A stretch of DNA of 64,000 bases from Chaetoderma sp. LZ-2023a (GCA_034401795.1 CM067366.1:81690891-81754890); one strand, 5' to 3'. Shown: positions 7,301 to 18,831, numbered from the stretch's first letter. The notes: generated by a model not told the origin, from the letters alone. Translations and numbers: made by a program.

Positions 7301-10152
7301 TGAGCTCATGAGGTACATTATTGAGGTACATGTATATACCCTCACTATGAGCTCATGAGGTACATTATTGAGGTACATGTGTATACCCTCACTATGAGCT
7401 CATGAGGTACATTATTGAGGTACATGTACATGTATATACCCTCACTATGACCTCATGAGGTACATTATTGAGGTACATGTATATACCCTCACTATGACCT
7501 CATGAGGTACATTATTGAGGTACATGTATATACCCTCACTATGAGCTCATGAGGTACATTATTGAGGTACATGTGTATACCCTCACTATGAGCTCATGAG
7601 GTACATTAATGAGGTACATGTGTATACACTCACTATGAGCTCATGAGGTACATTATTGAGGTACATGTATATACCCTCACTATGAGCTCATGACGTACAT
7701 GTATATACCCTCACTATGACCTCATGGGGTACATTATTGAGGTACATGTATATACCCTCACTATGAGCTCATGAGGTACATTATTGAGGTACATGTATAT
7801 ACCCTCACTATGAGCTCATGAGGTACATTATTGAGGTACATGTGTATACCCTCACTTTGACCTCATGAGGTACATTATTAAGGTACATGTATATACCCTC
7901 ACTATGAGCTCATGAGGTACATTATTAAGGTACATGTATATACCCTCACTATGAGCTCATGAGGTACATTATTGAGGTACATGTATATACCCTCACTATG
8001 AGCTCATGAGATACATTATTAAGGTACATGTATATACCCTCACTATGAGCTCAGGAGGTACATTATTAAGGTACATGTATATACCCTCACTATGAGCTCA
8101 TGAGGTACATTATTGAGGTACATGTATATACCCTCACTATGAGCTCATGAGGTACATGTATATACCCTCACTATGACCTCATTAGAGTCACTGCATGGAA
8201 TTCCATCAAATATTTCATTTAAAATGGTAAAACATAAACTCATTGCTATATCGAGATCTTGCTTCCGGAAAGCTTGAATAACTCCTGTAGACAATGATAA
8301 CCGCATATAGGTACAGCAAAGCGCTTGGTAATGGTCAAGCGACCTGATTGAAAAGAAATTGTAATGGCTTCTGCAGTGCATGTGGTCTTGAGAAATATCT
8401 GCATTGCATGATACATTGTAAGTGAAGACTGGTTTGGAAAAGTTAACGGCAAATTTCCTAAAATAGCATTCTTGTCCTATAGATCGACATGTCTGAAAAC
8501 CACTAGCATGTCTGTAGATGTCATTTTGACTTAGCTGTGCATGGGTGTATTCGTGTGCATGCGTGTGCATGCATGGACATCGCTTGAAATTCCATACAGG
8601 GATTTTAATATTGTAGATGCTTTATTGGAGGCGTTTACTGTTGGGAGGTCCAAGGGATCAGCCTCCACCCACCCCCCATCTAGATGCTCCTTGAGAATGT
8701 CTCCCACATTTCTGCATAAATCTAGACATTGAGTTGGCCGCGAATTCATTCTATTTTACCCATTACTGCCGAAAAATAATTGATTTCAATGACGCATTGG
8801 TCAATGTTCACTTGGGACATTTTTGTGAAACATTCAAATCTGCAAAGAACATTAAAAGAATTGTGGTTTGGGTGGGCGGGGGTGGTGGAGGTGCGCTCGT
8901 GTGTGTGCGTACGTGTGTGCGCGCGCTTGTGTGCATGTGTGTGTGTGTGATGAATTATTTCAGTCTTATTTCAACATGGAATATATGTGTTCAAATGTAG
9001 GAGAATCATCTAGATTTCTTTTCATAATCTCATTTCCAAAAGCATCTGAACGTCCTCCCTGTATGGTGGGGGGGAGAGACACATTCTGGGACCAAGACTT
9101 AATAAAAAGTCATATATCATTAAACCTTGCTTGGCTACACCACTGACAATTTAATAATTGACATTCAACATGTCAGTTTCAATCAACATAATTGTGTGCT
9201 GACACAGTGAAACACTTAATTTTCATGGTGGAACAATTTATAAATTTATGCAATTCGTATTTCAGATTTATTTCCTTTCTTACTTGCATGTTTCAAAACA
9301 TGTATATCTGATAAATGAGTGCTATTGTGTTTGCAATTTTTAAGTTGCGTTTGTTTATAGTTAGGCTATGCAGAGGGTTCGGGTAAACCCAAAATTCACA
9401 TCAGGCCTGGAAATAACTTTTTCAAGTGTCCAACACTTTGTCAGGCACCAGCTACTTAGTACCAGACATCCAGGATTTGCTACCTGTCAACACTATTCTA
9501 CTTCAGTGTTCTTTACTTGAACTTATTAGAGACATTTCATAAAACGACGAAACATGTGTCATAATGATTGTGATTCTCTTTAAGCAGATGAATATTTTAT
9601 GGGTCTATCAACACTTGTATGCAGACTCTGTTTAAATCTGTACCGGACAAAATGTCAGGAACTGGCAGGATGGTGCCTGACATTTGGTAGTTTCGGGCCT
9701 GACAATGTCCTTGACACTGACAGCCACCTTATTTCCAGGTTTGCACATTTGATATTGCCTTTTAGTCCATCATACATATGTAAATCATATAACCTTAGTC
9801 TCTGTGAATATGTATTTCAGTGACTTAATTTTTTTTCAAATGTAGGAAGTGGGGTGTTGTTGTTCGCAGCTACTGACACCCCCCCCCCCTCACCCCACCC
9901 ACCCACCCTCTAGCGACCCTTATGTATGTGTGCTCATTCATGTGTGAATGTTCTTTAGTTATGTCTATAGATACTTTAATAACACACTTGGATTTGTTTT
10001 TGTTTTTTTAGGGCACCTATACATTGCCTGAGAGTAAATTTGAACTTTCCGCTGTTCCATTTCCGGCTGGAGATTATCGTCTTAAAGCTGTTTTCTCCAT
10101 GAACAAGACACCAGTCGGCTGTTATATATTGGTGGTAACCATCGGAAACTGA
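4175..10152 (+). CDS. GM2A: GM2 ganglioside activator-like protein (three visible coding exons)
   Basis: The exons join in phase 0 at GT-AG introns: 4175-4348, 5530-5700 and 10012-10152 (58 + 57 + 46 residues and a stop). GM2-activator proteins are secreted or lysosomal ML-fold lipid-transfer proteins that lift gangliosides for hexosaminidase A. The visible part has all eight cysteines of the family in order: Ser-Trp-Lys-Asn-Cys; Val-Pro-Cys; Gly-Ser-Cys; Asp-Met-Cys; Gly-Gly-Cys; Ile-Pro-Cys-Lys-Cys-Pro; and Val-Gly-Cys near the end. It also has the typical Asp-Phe-Ser-Trp, Pro-Asp-Pro-Ile and Gly-Thr-Tyr-(Thr)-Leu-Pro motifs. The signal-peptide exon is not visible; it should lie upstream, where decayed viral sequence and repeats occur. 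The host gene is probably functional if exon 1 exists upstream. Confidence 0.9.
4437..4668. repeat. TTAA-type hairpin MITE
   Basis: Diverged copy of the family described at 12,099-12,338, in the first visible intron of the GM2A-like gene. Both arms carry the GGTCTTGAG and AAAATTTACC blocks. Confidence 0.5.
4730..4885. repeat. TTAA-type hairpin MITE, partial
   Basis: One arm and part of the centre are visible (CTGCAGTGGTCTTGAGAAATG, then GACTATTTTTGAAAATTTAC); the second arm decays after about 4865. Confidence 0.5.
5138..5373. repeat. TTAA-type hairpin MITE
   Basis: Nearly complete palindrome ending GTGTTAAAGGGTTAAA, with the dyad centre near 5250 (TCGCTTATCGAGCCAG). Confidence 0.7.
5530..5700 (+). 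CDS. GM2A: GM2A-like, second visible coding exon
   Basis: The acceptor is TTCCTGCAG at 5521-5529 and the donor GTGAGT at 5701. It holds six of the eight conserved cysteines and the Trp-Ile-Asn-Val-Pro-Cys and Lys-Cys-Pro-Tyr-Lys motifs. Confidence 0.9.
5768..5990. repeat. TTAA-type hairpin MITE
   Basis: Complete but diverged copy. Its right end abuts the first unit of the 47-bp minisatellite. Confidence 0.6.
5991..8185. repeat. 47-bp minisatellite, about 46 copies, in an intron
   Basis: The unit contains CCCTCACTATGAGCTCATG, AGGTACATTATTGAGG and TACATGTATATA. Successive units start 47 bp apart (for example 6051 and 6098). Units vary mainly at one position (GAGCTC or GACCTC) and between TATATA and GTATAC; a few are shortened or carry an extra GTACAT. 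The array fills about half of the last GM2A-like intron. Tandem repeats without spacers exclude a CRISPR. Confidence 0.95.
8190..10011. other. Remainder of the last GM2A-like intron, no gene
   Basis: It contains a degraded MITE arm (about 8360-8495), a GT/GC-rich tract (8895-8950) and a C-run near 9880. No protein-like frame is seen. Confidence 0.5.
10012..10152 (+). CDS. GM2A: GM2A-like, last coding exon
   Basis: A T-rich tract and TTTTAG precede 10012. The exon begins Gly-Thr-Tyr-Thr-Leu-Pro-Glu, contains Gly-Asp-Tyr-Arg-Leu and the final Val-Gly-Cys-Tyr, and stops at TGA 10150-10152. Confidence 0.9.
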   Translation, partial: GTYTLPESKFELSAVPFPAGDYRLKAVFSMNKTPVGCYILVVTIGN

Positions 10153-10231
10153 GTATACAGCAAGGAGTACACTGTAACCACTTGGTTGTAAAGTGCAGTA
10201 CAGAAATAACTTTAAAATGTTTCCAAGACAA

Positions 10232-10237
10232 AATAAA
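10232..10237 (+). terminator. Candidate poly(A) signal of the GM2A-like gene
   Basis: AATAAA lies 80 bases after the stop codon. A palindromic repeat begins at the same place, so the 3' end of the transcript may lie within a mobile repeat. Confidence 0.45.
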
Positions 10238-10334
10238 AGCATACTGTTGAATATTTTGAACATAATTGGATAGGAAGACATTGCTGCCTAAGGCATCAAT
10301 GTCTTCCAATCCAATTATGTTCAAAATATTCACA
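10233..10334. repeat. Palindromic repeat (AATATTTTGAA ... TTCAAAATATT)
   Basis: This is a perfect-looking hairpin of about 100 bp whose arms start GTTGAATATTTTGAACATAA and whose loop reads TTGCTGCCTAAGGCATCAA. It is the family that forms the core of the longer repeats at 18,832 and 21,828. Confidence 0.7.
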
Positions 10335-10335
10335 A

Positions 10336-10962
10336 GACCCTTTCTTACTAACTAACAAGTTTCTGTGTTTGTTTTGGAAACATATTAACTTATTTCTGAG
10401 CTGTACTGTAATTATGTTAAGATTTAACTTTAACATTTCCATTAGAAAGCTTTAATCAGTTTTTTAATCACCATAGGAAACACGCACACTGGCAGATAAA
10501 AAATATGCGGAGGAACACTCGCATAGAGACAGGAATGTTTCTGAAAAAATTATATCTATCACTGAAACCACTAAACAGCGATATGAGTCATGTAATTTGT
10601 AATTTTTCCAAAACAACATGGACTTTTTTTATTTAAGATTAAATAGTATGTCTGTCATTAAGAGTTCTGACAGAATCACCAGACACATACATGTAAAGAC
10701 AAGTGGCACATTTCCACAGAAAATGATGGGCAATTTTAATGGAATTTAATGGGCAAAATGACAAAAATAACTTTAAATGGTCTTAATTCTTTGAAGCCAA
10801 TTGAGTCTTAGGTTATATTTCTGTTCAAACATTGTAAAGTTTTTAGTGTTTGGTCATATAACTGGCCAGCATTTGCAGAAGTCATATCTTACAACGTTAA
10901 TTATCCACCTTGCCCACCTTGACAAAAATATGTAAGGATTCGCATAGTGGTGTTTAAAAATT
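10336..10962. other. AT-rich spacer, nothing recognised
   Basis: No frame above about 60 codons with protein-like composition, and no RNA gene seen. Confidence 0.4.
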
Positions 10963-11164
10963 AACCCTTTAACATTCAAGCAGAGGCAAAAAATGGGTTT
11001 TGAGAAATGTCCATCTGTGAACTAAGAGATTATTTGTGAAAACTTACGACTGAAATGACTGGGTCCATAATAGTGCCAGTCATTCCCGTGGTAAATATTC
11101 AAAAAGAATTTTTTTTTGCGAAAATTGAAATTTTCTTGAGCAAAATTTAGTGTTACTGGGTTAA
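10963..11164. repeat. TTAA-type hairpin MITE
   Basis: Begins TTAACCCTTTAACATTCAAG and ends GGGTTAAC; diverged arms. Confidence 0.65.
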
Positions 11165-11307
11165 CATTCCTAAACCACGATACAGTATAATCAGTGACCT
11201 GTAAATCCCACCATTGTCAGTGAATATCCTCGTACACTTGGCAGATTAACCATTCATCCCTCACAGACCAGAAACGACAAATTATTTGATGTAGGTTAAA
11301 TACTCTT

Positions 11308-11392
11308 AAATGTTTTGAAACTAATTTGACTGGGAGCTGTTGCTGCCTATGGCAGCAACAGCCCCCAGTTATATTAGTTTCAAAATATTCTA
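11308..11392. repeat. Palindromic repeat (AATATTTTGAAACTAAT family)
   Basis: Hairpin with arms TTTTGAAACTAATTTGACTG and CAGTTATATTAGTTTCAAAA, and loop TGCTGCCTATGGCAGCA. Confidence 0.75.
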
Positions 11393-11394
11393 AT

Positions 11395-12098
11395 ACAAGA
11401 GTAATTGGCGTATATTATTCCATTGTATAAGCATTTGAAAACTGAGAAGCTACATTTTTAAAGGAACATTGACAACACCATTGTTATGTTGTTGTTTGTG
11501 GTTAGGACTGGAAAGTCATCCATAGATTTAAATAATTTTTTTTTAAATAAATTCTTTCATTTCTACTCTAGTCATTCCAGCGGGTCTTTAAATGCCTAGT
11601 GATTATACCTACTGAAGTTCATTTATATTAGAGAAAAGATATTAACAAATAATATCTTAAAAAATACAGTAAACATGTAGTAGAGAGATAGCGTAGGCTG
11701 CATAAGGATGTGTGCCGATATTGACGTGTTGTGGGCGGTGTTTCTCAAGGCATCTAAGTTTTATTAAAGGTCCCAGGGACCCCGCACTCTGCAACATGGA
11801 AATCTGAAATCTGGGGGTTTCAGATTGAAATCTGGTGTTCCCAAGCAATATTTCTAAAAAAAAAAAAAAAAAAAGGCATGAGAGACTGTCAAAGTAAAGT
11901 TATTGTTGGTCCCATGCTGGATTTTGTAGGTATATTTGTATAAAAAAACCTATAAGATTACTTAATATTACAAAATCATACAAGATTTTCAGGGGTCCCA
12001 TGGGACCCACTCCTACTACTTTTTGGGGTCCCAAGCTGCATTTTGGGGACATAAACCCTCAAAAGGACTCTTATGAGGGTCCCTGGTTGTGTGTATAT
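11395..12098. other. Non-coding spacer with GGGTCCC motifs
   Basis: Contains several GGGGTCCC/GGGACCC motifs (11,765-12,085) and an A run near 11,855-11,873. No gene is recognised. Confidence 0.4.
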
Positions 12099-12338
12099 TA
12101 ACCCTTTAACCCGTGAATTCTTTTTTTTTAATTTCAATTTTCTCAGAGAAAATGTCCATTTGCAGACCAAGAGAAGACTATTTTTGAAAATTTACCACTG
12201 GAATGCCTGGCTCGGTTATCGAGCTAGTCATTGCAGTGGTAAATTTTCAAGGATAGTCTTCTCTTGGTCTGCAAATGGACATTTCTCAAGACCACTACAA
12301 AAGGGATATTTGGCTGATATGAGTGTTAAAGGGTTAAC
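12099..12338. repeat. TTAA-type hairpin MITE (best example)
   Basis: Ends are TTAACCCTTTAAC and GTTAAAGGGTTAA, so a TTAA target flanks CCCTTTAAC termini, as in piggyBac-type non-autonomous elements. The arms contain AATGTCCATTTGCAGACCAA and TTTTTGAAAATTTACCACTG. The dyad centre is GGCTCGGTTATCGAGCTAG. At least ten copies lie in 4.4-22.5 kb. Confidence 0.8.
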
Positions 12339-13186
12339 ACAGTGAATAGCCTTCAGAGAGAAAGCATGTGCTGTGATGAGAGGTTGTGCGACTGTACCTG
12401 TATAATATTAACACAATGATCATTTTGTAGAGAGATAAGTAATTGTCTGTGATGAGGGAGTTTGTGCAGTCATTGACTGACAGACTGTGTGAACATATTA
12501 AATGTTCAGCCTTGTATTAGATCCACAGAGACACTCACCCTCTTTTCATTATGCAATCCGAAAAATATTGCTATGAATTTTGTATTTAAAATTCAAAATG
12601 AAGCACATTCCAACATATAGATATATTTTCATATGTATTTTGTATTTGCGCAATGAGGGCAATTGATTATTCCGCTCCATTCTCAGTACTTGAACACGTC
12701 CCGTTGAAACTTGCTCGGACTAGGGATGGTCACTTGCTGCCAGAGGCACTGTAAATGAACAAGCCATTATGGCGCATTTATACCATTCCAACAGAATTTC
12801 ATGAGAAATAGCTAGAAATCGGTCCCTCGATATCTTTATCCATGCCACCGTTTATCTGATAGAAGGATTCTCATTGGCCAATAATTACTACCGGATAGTA
12901 GAATTCTGATAGGTCAATAGCTGAATATCTGAAAGGAGAATTCTTCTAATTTGTGAAAAACTGTGTATTTATAAGAAGCATCCAATAGCTGATTCCATGT
13001 GTCTGATAGTAACATAATTCTGATTCGTCAATTGCTGAGTTTTTGATAATAGAATAATTGTGATTGGTCAATATTTACATTATCATTTGCAATGCCTCTG
13101 CTGGACTGGGGCAGTGAACGGCCCTATCTCAAACAGTGCTTCAACTTTGTGAAATGGGTGTAGTTATAATATAAGATATGCACTTA
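12339..13186. other. Spacer with diverged GATTGGTCAAT tandem motifs
   Basis: From 12,850 to 13,080, about four imperfect units of roughly 60 bp repeat TCTGATAG ... AATTCTGATTGGTCAATAGC. No gene is seen. Confidence 0.45.
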
Positions 13187-13401
13187 TTAACCCTTTCATT
13201 GCGTACTCTTGAGGAATGTCTATTTGTAGGTCATCATAATACTATTTTTGAAAATTTACCACTGGAATGCCTGGCTCGATAACTGAGCCAGGCATTCCAG
13301 TGGTAGATTTTCAAAAATAGTATTCTCTTCTGCAGATGGGCATCCTCAAGAGTCTGCTGATGGGCGTTCAATAAGCAAATATTTTAATTTAAAGGGTTAA
13401 T
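13187..13401. repeat. TTAA-type hairpin MITE
   Basis: TTAACCCTTTCATTG to AAAGGGTTAA; strong dyad around 13,285 (GGCTCGATAACTGAGCCAGG). Confidence 0.75.
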
Positions 13402-13859
13402 ATTGATATACATTATGTTAATTATCATTCATTGCTCATACAGTTATTTTAGAAATGATGTTACTGTGACAACGTAAAACTCATGTTTTATTATCTTTGT
13501 GTCTTCCATTTAGATTTAATTTTTAATTAAAATTTTTCACATACCAGCCGAATAATGTAGTAAATGATAGTAAAATTGAAATTGGCTTTGGCTAAATCTT
13601 TAGCTGTTAAAAGCATATTACATCACTATATATATATTTCTATAATTCTAAATTCAAATTCCATTCAAGCTTGACCCTTAAGTGATTGATTGAATGAAAT
13701 CTAGCGTGCTGATATCATCTTGGTACTTTTTATACATATATATTACCGTATTTATCATAATTTACCTGCTGGGCATGTAGCAATCACATAAGGGGGCGGC
13801 TTAATTAGAAGAAAAATGCACTTAGGTTTTAGATATAAGTTAATATTTTGTGCGCTAAC

Positions 13860-14960
13860 GAGAAAAAAATCTAAATAGTTTAAGCGAAGAAGAGTTATCT
13901 TTCTTGCCGCACTCGTTCCTTTCTACACTGATGGATATAAATTAGATTATCGACCAATTTCTTTTTTTCTTTAATACGAAACACACGCTATCTGAGTGAT
14001 ATAATTGTTAAAGAATAATGTCATGAGACCTATATAAGCAACATTTTGTGTGACGTTATGCCTAATATGAAGCATGTACCTGTTACATCAATTGACTAAA
14101 AGCATAAATTCTCTATCTCTTTAGTACATGATGCTACAGAGCCGTGAAAAGGAGAGTTATGTTATAGTCTTCAGCATTTCATCAAATAATGTGGAATCTG
14201 CCAAAATATCCACAAAACAGGTTACTGCACATGTATTGTAGTTTGAGTGAACATTAGAGTGATATAACTGTTACTAAAAGATTTACATGGATCATTTCCG
14301 CAAGTTTGACCCCTAGCACAAATCTCCCCATGATAACTCGGGTATTTCTACATAAACTCATTTACTTTTCCTAGCAGATATCGAATGTTACAGCTCAAGA
14401 ATATGTTGAGAACGAATGTCATGCATTCATTCTCAACATTTCCTTGAGTTATAGCATCAATATTTGTCAGAAAAAGTAAACAAAGTTGTGTAGAAGAGAT
14501 GTGTTATCATTCCAGGGTGATTTGTGCTAAGGCTGAACTTGCTGAAAATTATCCAAGTAAAACATTTATGAAAGATATCGCTCTAAGTTTTTCTCAAACA
14601 AAAATGTGTGTAGCAGCCTGCTCTGGGGATATTTTGGCATATTCCACATTATTTGATGAAATGCTGACATCTACAAAACATGCTTACTGCTTTGTAACGT
14701 TTTGTAGGCGTACTGTGGTGATAGTTTACGCTTTTAGTCAATCAATATAACAGGTAGATGCGTCACATTGTGCATAGTGCCACACAAAATGTTGCCTATA
14801 CATAGGCCTAGTGACACAATTATTTAAGTTATATCATTTGGATAATGCATATTTCATTTTAAATGATAACTCTTCGTTGAAAATATGCAATACCGTGAGA
14901 ATTTACACGCAATATACAAACGTTGCTGTACAAATGTTCTGGTCTTGTTCCGTTTATAAT
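13860..14960. repeat. 1.1-kb foldback (large inverted repeat)
   Basis: The centre is at about 14,421 (GAACGAATG-TCATG-CATTCATTC). The left arm read backwards matches the right arm over about 540 bp, with substitutions and indels. Matching blocks include TAGTCAATTGATGTAACAGG (left, complement) with TAGTCAATCAATATAACAGG (right), and ATTTGTGCTAGG with ATTTGTGCTAAGG. The arms are too diverged to be a recent duplication. The 83-codon frame at 14,499-14,750 lies in one arm and is probably fortuitous. Confidence 0.75.
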
Positions 14961-15261
14961 TTTTTTTCCGCGACATGATAACATGTATTTCATTGTTTTT
15001 ACTGTTATTTCTCAAAAACATGGGACCAGTATCCTTGGGAGGGGCCTAGCCACCAACAACTTTCAGTCAAATTATTTTCAAACTATTTAGCGCATCTAGA
15101 GATATAACCTCTGGAATATGTTGTCTGCAAAAACTCAGTGGTCAGATAGTTAAATTGGGATAGATACAGTAATACAGTTTAATGATTTTCACATTCGCGC
15201 ATGTATATAAAGTAATTTTTGAAATGTAAATATTTATATTAATTGTATTGCATTTTAACTT

Positions 15262-15486
15262 GTTAACCATAAAATTTGTTCAAGAAAATTTAGACAAACG
15301 TTTTTGAAAATCACCATTTACAGGCCTAGAGAAGATTATTTTTCAAAATTTACCGGGTTGGAATGCCTGGCTCAATTATCGAGCCAGTCATTTCAGGGGT
15401 AAATTTTCAAAAAATAGTCTCGACATGCAAATGGACATTTCTCAAGAACCCATTGATTGTTGGCCACCTTGACCATTAATGGGTTA
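15262..15486. repeat. TTAA-type hairpin MITE
   Basis: Diverged copy with the GGCTCAATTATCGAGCCAG centre near 15,375. Confidence 0.6.
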
Positions 15487-16499
15487 GTAGTTCTCGATTG
15501 ACTGAATTGATTGACTGAATTGATTGACTGAAATTTAGCTGTTGGGATTGTATATATAATACAGCTTAAAGGGGCTATCGCTGATGGAGCTATAAATTTA
15601 ATATACAGAACCGTGTCCATAAAACGCTTCCAGGGGGTCAATACTGTCATTTTAACATCAATTCTTGTATATACAACTACTCATTATCCAAGAAGAAACA
15701 AATTATAAATTCCGCAATTATAAAAAATGTCAACAAAGATCTGAGAGTCGCCTGTATCTCAGTTTCTCAGAGAAACCAGAGTATTGCTACTAAGTGGTCG
15801 CTTGCGATTCATTGCCGGCCTATATATTAATATTATTATTCAACTTGTTTGTTTGATGTCCTGGTATAATTTTTTGTGGCTTCTGTCCTCCCGGCGTGTA
15901 TCTCTGTGATGTTTCTGATCGCCATGGCACTAGTATTTTGTTTCGTAAATATAATGCTTCCCCAAATTGATAAACTCTTCCATTCACACGAGTTTCCAGA
16001 AAAACAATAAATAATAACAAATATGTGTGACAGGGTCAGAATTTGTGTATAAAAATTGGTATGTAGTAATATTACACCAGGACCATTATATTACAACAAA
16101 AACATTGAAAATTTCTTTATATCTCGGAGGTAATGCCTTTTTAAGTGATCTTCACATTTGCACATTTATATAAAGTAGTTTTTGAAACATAAATATTTAT
16201 ATTAATTATATAATATATAGACAGATAAAGTGTGCCGTTTTTGTATTATTGACTCATAGATGTGGCAGAATATGTATATATAAGTATTGCTGTGATCCGT
16301 TAGAATGATCTGAATGTGACGCTATCAACTCATAGATCTGGAGGATTAGATTTACATAACAATAGAAGTTCTCATTGAGAGTGTAATTTACAGTAGAACC
16401 TGTATTAAGTGACCACCTTATGGAGTCACAAACCATTAGCCACTATGCACAGGTCGTCTCTTAACACAGGGACTTACTATAGGATTAATTATATGCTCT
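15487..16499. other. AT-rich spacer, nothing recognised
   Basis: No convincing gene, RNA or repeat boundary seen. Confidence 0.4.
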
Positions 16500-16910
16500 T
16501 TTAGGGCCAGAAGATGGTGGTAATTTTCTCATAGAAAATATAAATTTGCATGCTAAAAGAAGGCGGTTTGGACAATCTTAAAAGCCCACTTTCCATGTAA
16601 GCGATATTGCACATGTTAAAGTCGAAATAAGAGGAAATCTCTGAGTGCATTTCCATGTGCGCGATAACGTGTGTGAGGTTCATCGTGCGCGAAAAAGAAT
16701 CCATCGATAGAAACAAACTTTCATGCGGGCATACTCGTCGACGTTTAAACGCGGCAATGTCGTTGACATGGAAAGTGGGCCTAACACTGGCCAAGTTATC
16801 GAACCAGTCATCCCAATGGTAATGTGTAAAAAAGTTCCCTTGAGCTTAAGACCACTGCACAGGATGTGTTTAGCCTGACTTGACCACTGCATGGCATGTT
16901 TTTAGTCTAG
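16500..16910. repeat. TTAA-type MITE split by another insertion
   Basis: MITE arm sequences (TTTTCTCATAGAAAAT; AACCAGTCATCCCAATGGTAA; AGACCACTGCA) flank an unrelated element at 16,584-16,784. Confidence 0.5.
16584..16784. mobile_element. Short TIR element nested in a MITE
   Basis: It has inverted ends AGCCCACTTTCCATGT and ACATGGAAAGTGGGCC around about 170 bp of CpG-rich sequence without a gene. It is a non-autonomous DNA transposon by structure; the superfamily is not assigned. Confidence 0.55.
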
Positions 16911-17047
16911 TTGGCCACTAAAGGATCGTGGCAGGGGTGTCATTTCATTCACATGCCTTGAAGAACCACAATTATTTGGACCCAAAGTTCTGGAATCTCT
17001 GGAGCTGGTTCAACATTCCTATAACTCATCCTGTTTTACATCTAAAC

Positions 17048-18523
17048 TAGGGTTGCACGATTTTTCAATTATTCGATTAATCGCGATTATATAATTCAAA
17101 ATGATCGTGGACGATTATAAACGGAAATAATCGTATAATCGCCATGTTGAAATTTTTGCAAGACACTTTTACGCTTGTGAAACTCTGCTCGCGTTACCAA
17201 TCATGGAAACAAACATCCGGCTATCAGCCGAATGTGTGAATGATTAAATAAAATAATAAATAACTGATTTGTTTGTATTGACTCATGATTAGTTTTAGAT
17301 GAATAAAGATTGTTCACTTGGTCGCTATTTGTCATTGTTGTTGTAATCACACACGCTTATCCCGCGTTCCCCATTCTCTGAATAGTTATGCTCTAACGGT
17401 TTTCACAAAAAAGTTCTAAAACTGATACCACGGAAATTCAACGCATTTTCTCCTGTAAAAACTCTCACCGTCTACGCCTATATTTAATGTATACCTCAAA
17501 ACATCACCGGGGAAGTGAAATTATTTGATTTGAGCGCCTAAATATATCAAAATTAATCCACAATTTCATATAAAATGGCGTCGCGAAAAAAATAGAAATC
17601 ACGTGATTCGCCTCCAATGGAAGAGTTTATTTTAGAGCGAGTACTCGGATAAAAATTATCTGGAATCGGGGACTTGGAACTCGGGAATTTTTATATATTC
17701 TTATTGCGCGGTAGGAACTGAGTATTATACTGATCTGAATAACGGGTACCCATTTGAAAAACTCCCGTTAGCGTATATTATCTCGCGAGAACACAGCGCC
17801 TCCCATCCCAAAAGAGCCGCTGGCTCGCCAACTTCTCCCGTACTTGTTTGGTACATAAATTTGGTCTTAAAATATATTTATAAGGAAGCTATTTCATCAC
17901 GCTAAGACTGTTTTAAGCGCATTTTGACTACAAAAGTGTCGAATAAACTTTATTATATCTTGAACATACGTGGCCTACTATTAGTATTAATCTAATAGGT
18001 GGTCGAGATTTACAAATCTGAGGCCTGTATTGACTTCTAGAGGGGCCGGAAATGTATCAGGGCAGAGATCGGTCTGAAGCACAGACACCCTGTGACACGG
18101 TTGTCATTATTATACACGCTATTCTTACAAATTTTCTTATATAATCTGCTGAGTTAGGGGGTGGGCTTCTAATACAGTTTTGCCGTTTTGAAACTGCTAA
18201 GAAATCATTGGAGCTCATATGTCAACGTTATGGGGTGGGCTTCTATTAGAGCATAGGCTACAATTAAGCGAAATACGGTACCTTCCGTATTCCGTCTAGA
18301 AAAATCTTGATACATTCCTTTGTTTGCAATCAGCAACTGGCGTGTTCCGTCCATATATGTATAAATATATGTGCCTAACCCATAATCTTACAATCTGCAA
18401 TAGCATAATAACGCCCTCTAAGCAGCATTGATGTAGTCAATATAGTTCATGATTAATCGTATGATCGCGATTATTTTTTTTAAATGATCGCGATTATGAA
18501 AAGTGAATAATCGTGCAACCCTA
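17048..18523. mobile_element. Non-autonomous hAT-type element, 1476 bp
   Basis: The inverted ends are TAGGGTTGCACGAT and ATCGTGCAACCCTA, extended by further ATCGCGATTAT repeats inside both ends. It is flanked by a perfect 8-bp duplication, ATCTAAAC, at 17,040-17,047 and 18,524-18,531. The 8-bp duplication and terminal consensus are those of hAT transposons. No transposase frame is present. Confidence 0.85.
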
Positions 18524-18831
18524 ATCTAAACGTTCCACAACTATTTGAATTTCATTTATCTGACATCAAGTTAAGGGGGATAACCCATCCCCTTTGTATC
18601 CGTCTTCCAGTAGCCAGATTCCCTCGCTTGATGTGATCATCTTTACTATCTCAGCCAATCAGCTGTTCCTACCCTAATATTCATTTAATACTTGCTTACA
18701 AGAAGTTCAATTCCTCAGTTTCCTACTCAACTCCCTCCATCCTAATGGTGAAGGGTGGATGAGTATAATCGTGACTAGTAGAAAGTGAGGACAGGGGTTG
18801 CCTCTCATTGGACCTTTCCACTATCCATCCA

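Noticed and set aside
5991-8185. Regular 47-bp repeats as a CRISPR array
   Set aside because: Units are contiguous without unique spacers, lie in an intron of an animal gene, and there are no cas genes.
9976-10333. Minus-strand frames over the last GM2A-like exon
   Set aside because: Shadows of the exon and of the palindromic repeat after it.
14499-14750. 83-codon frame in the foldback arm as a gene
   Set aside because: The matching arm does not keep the frame, and no domain is seen.
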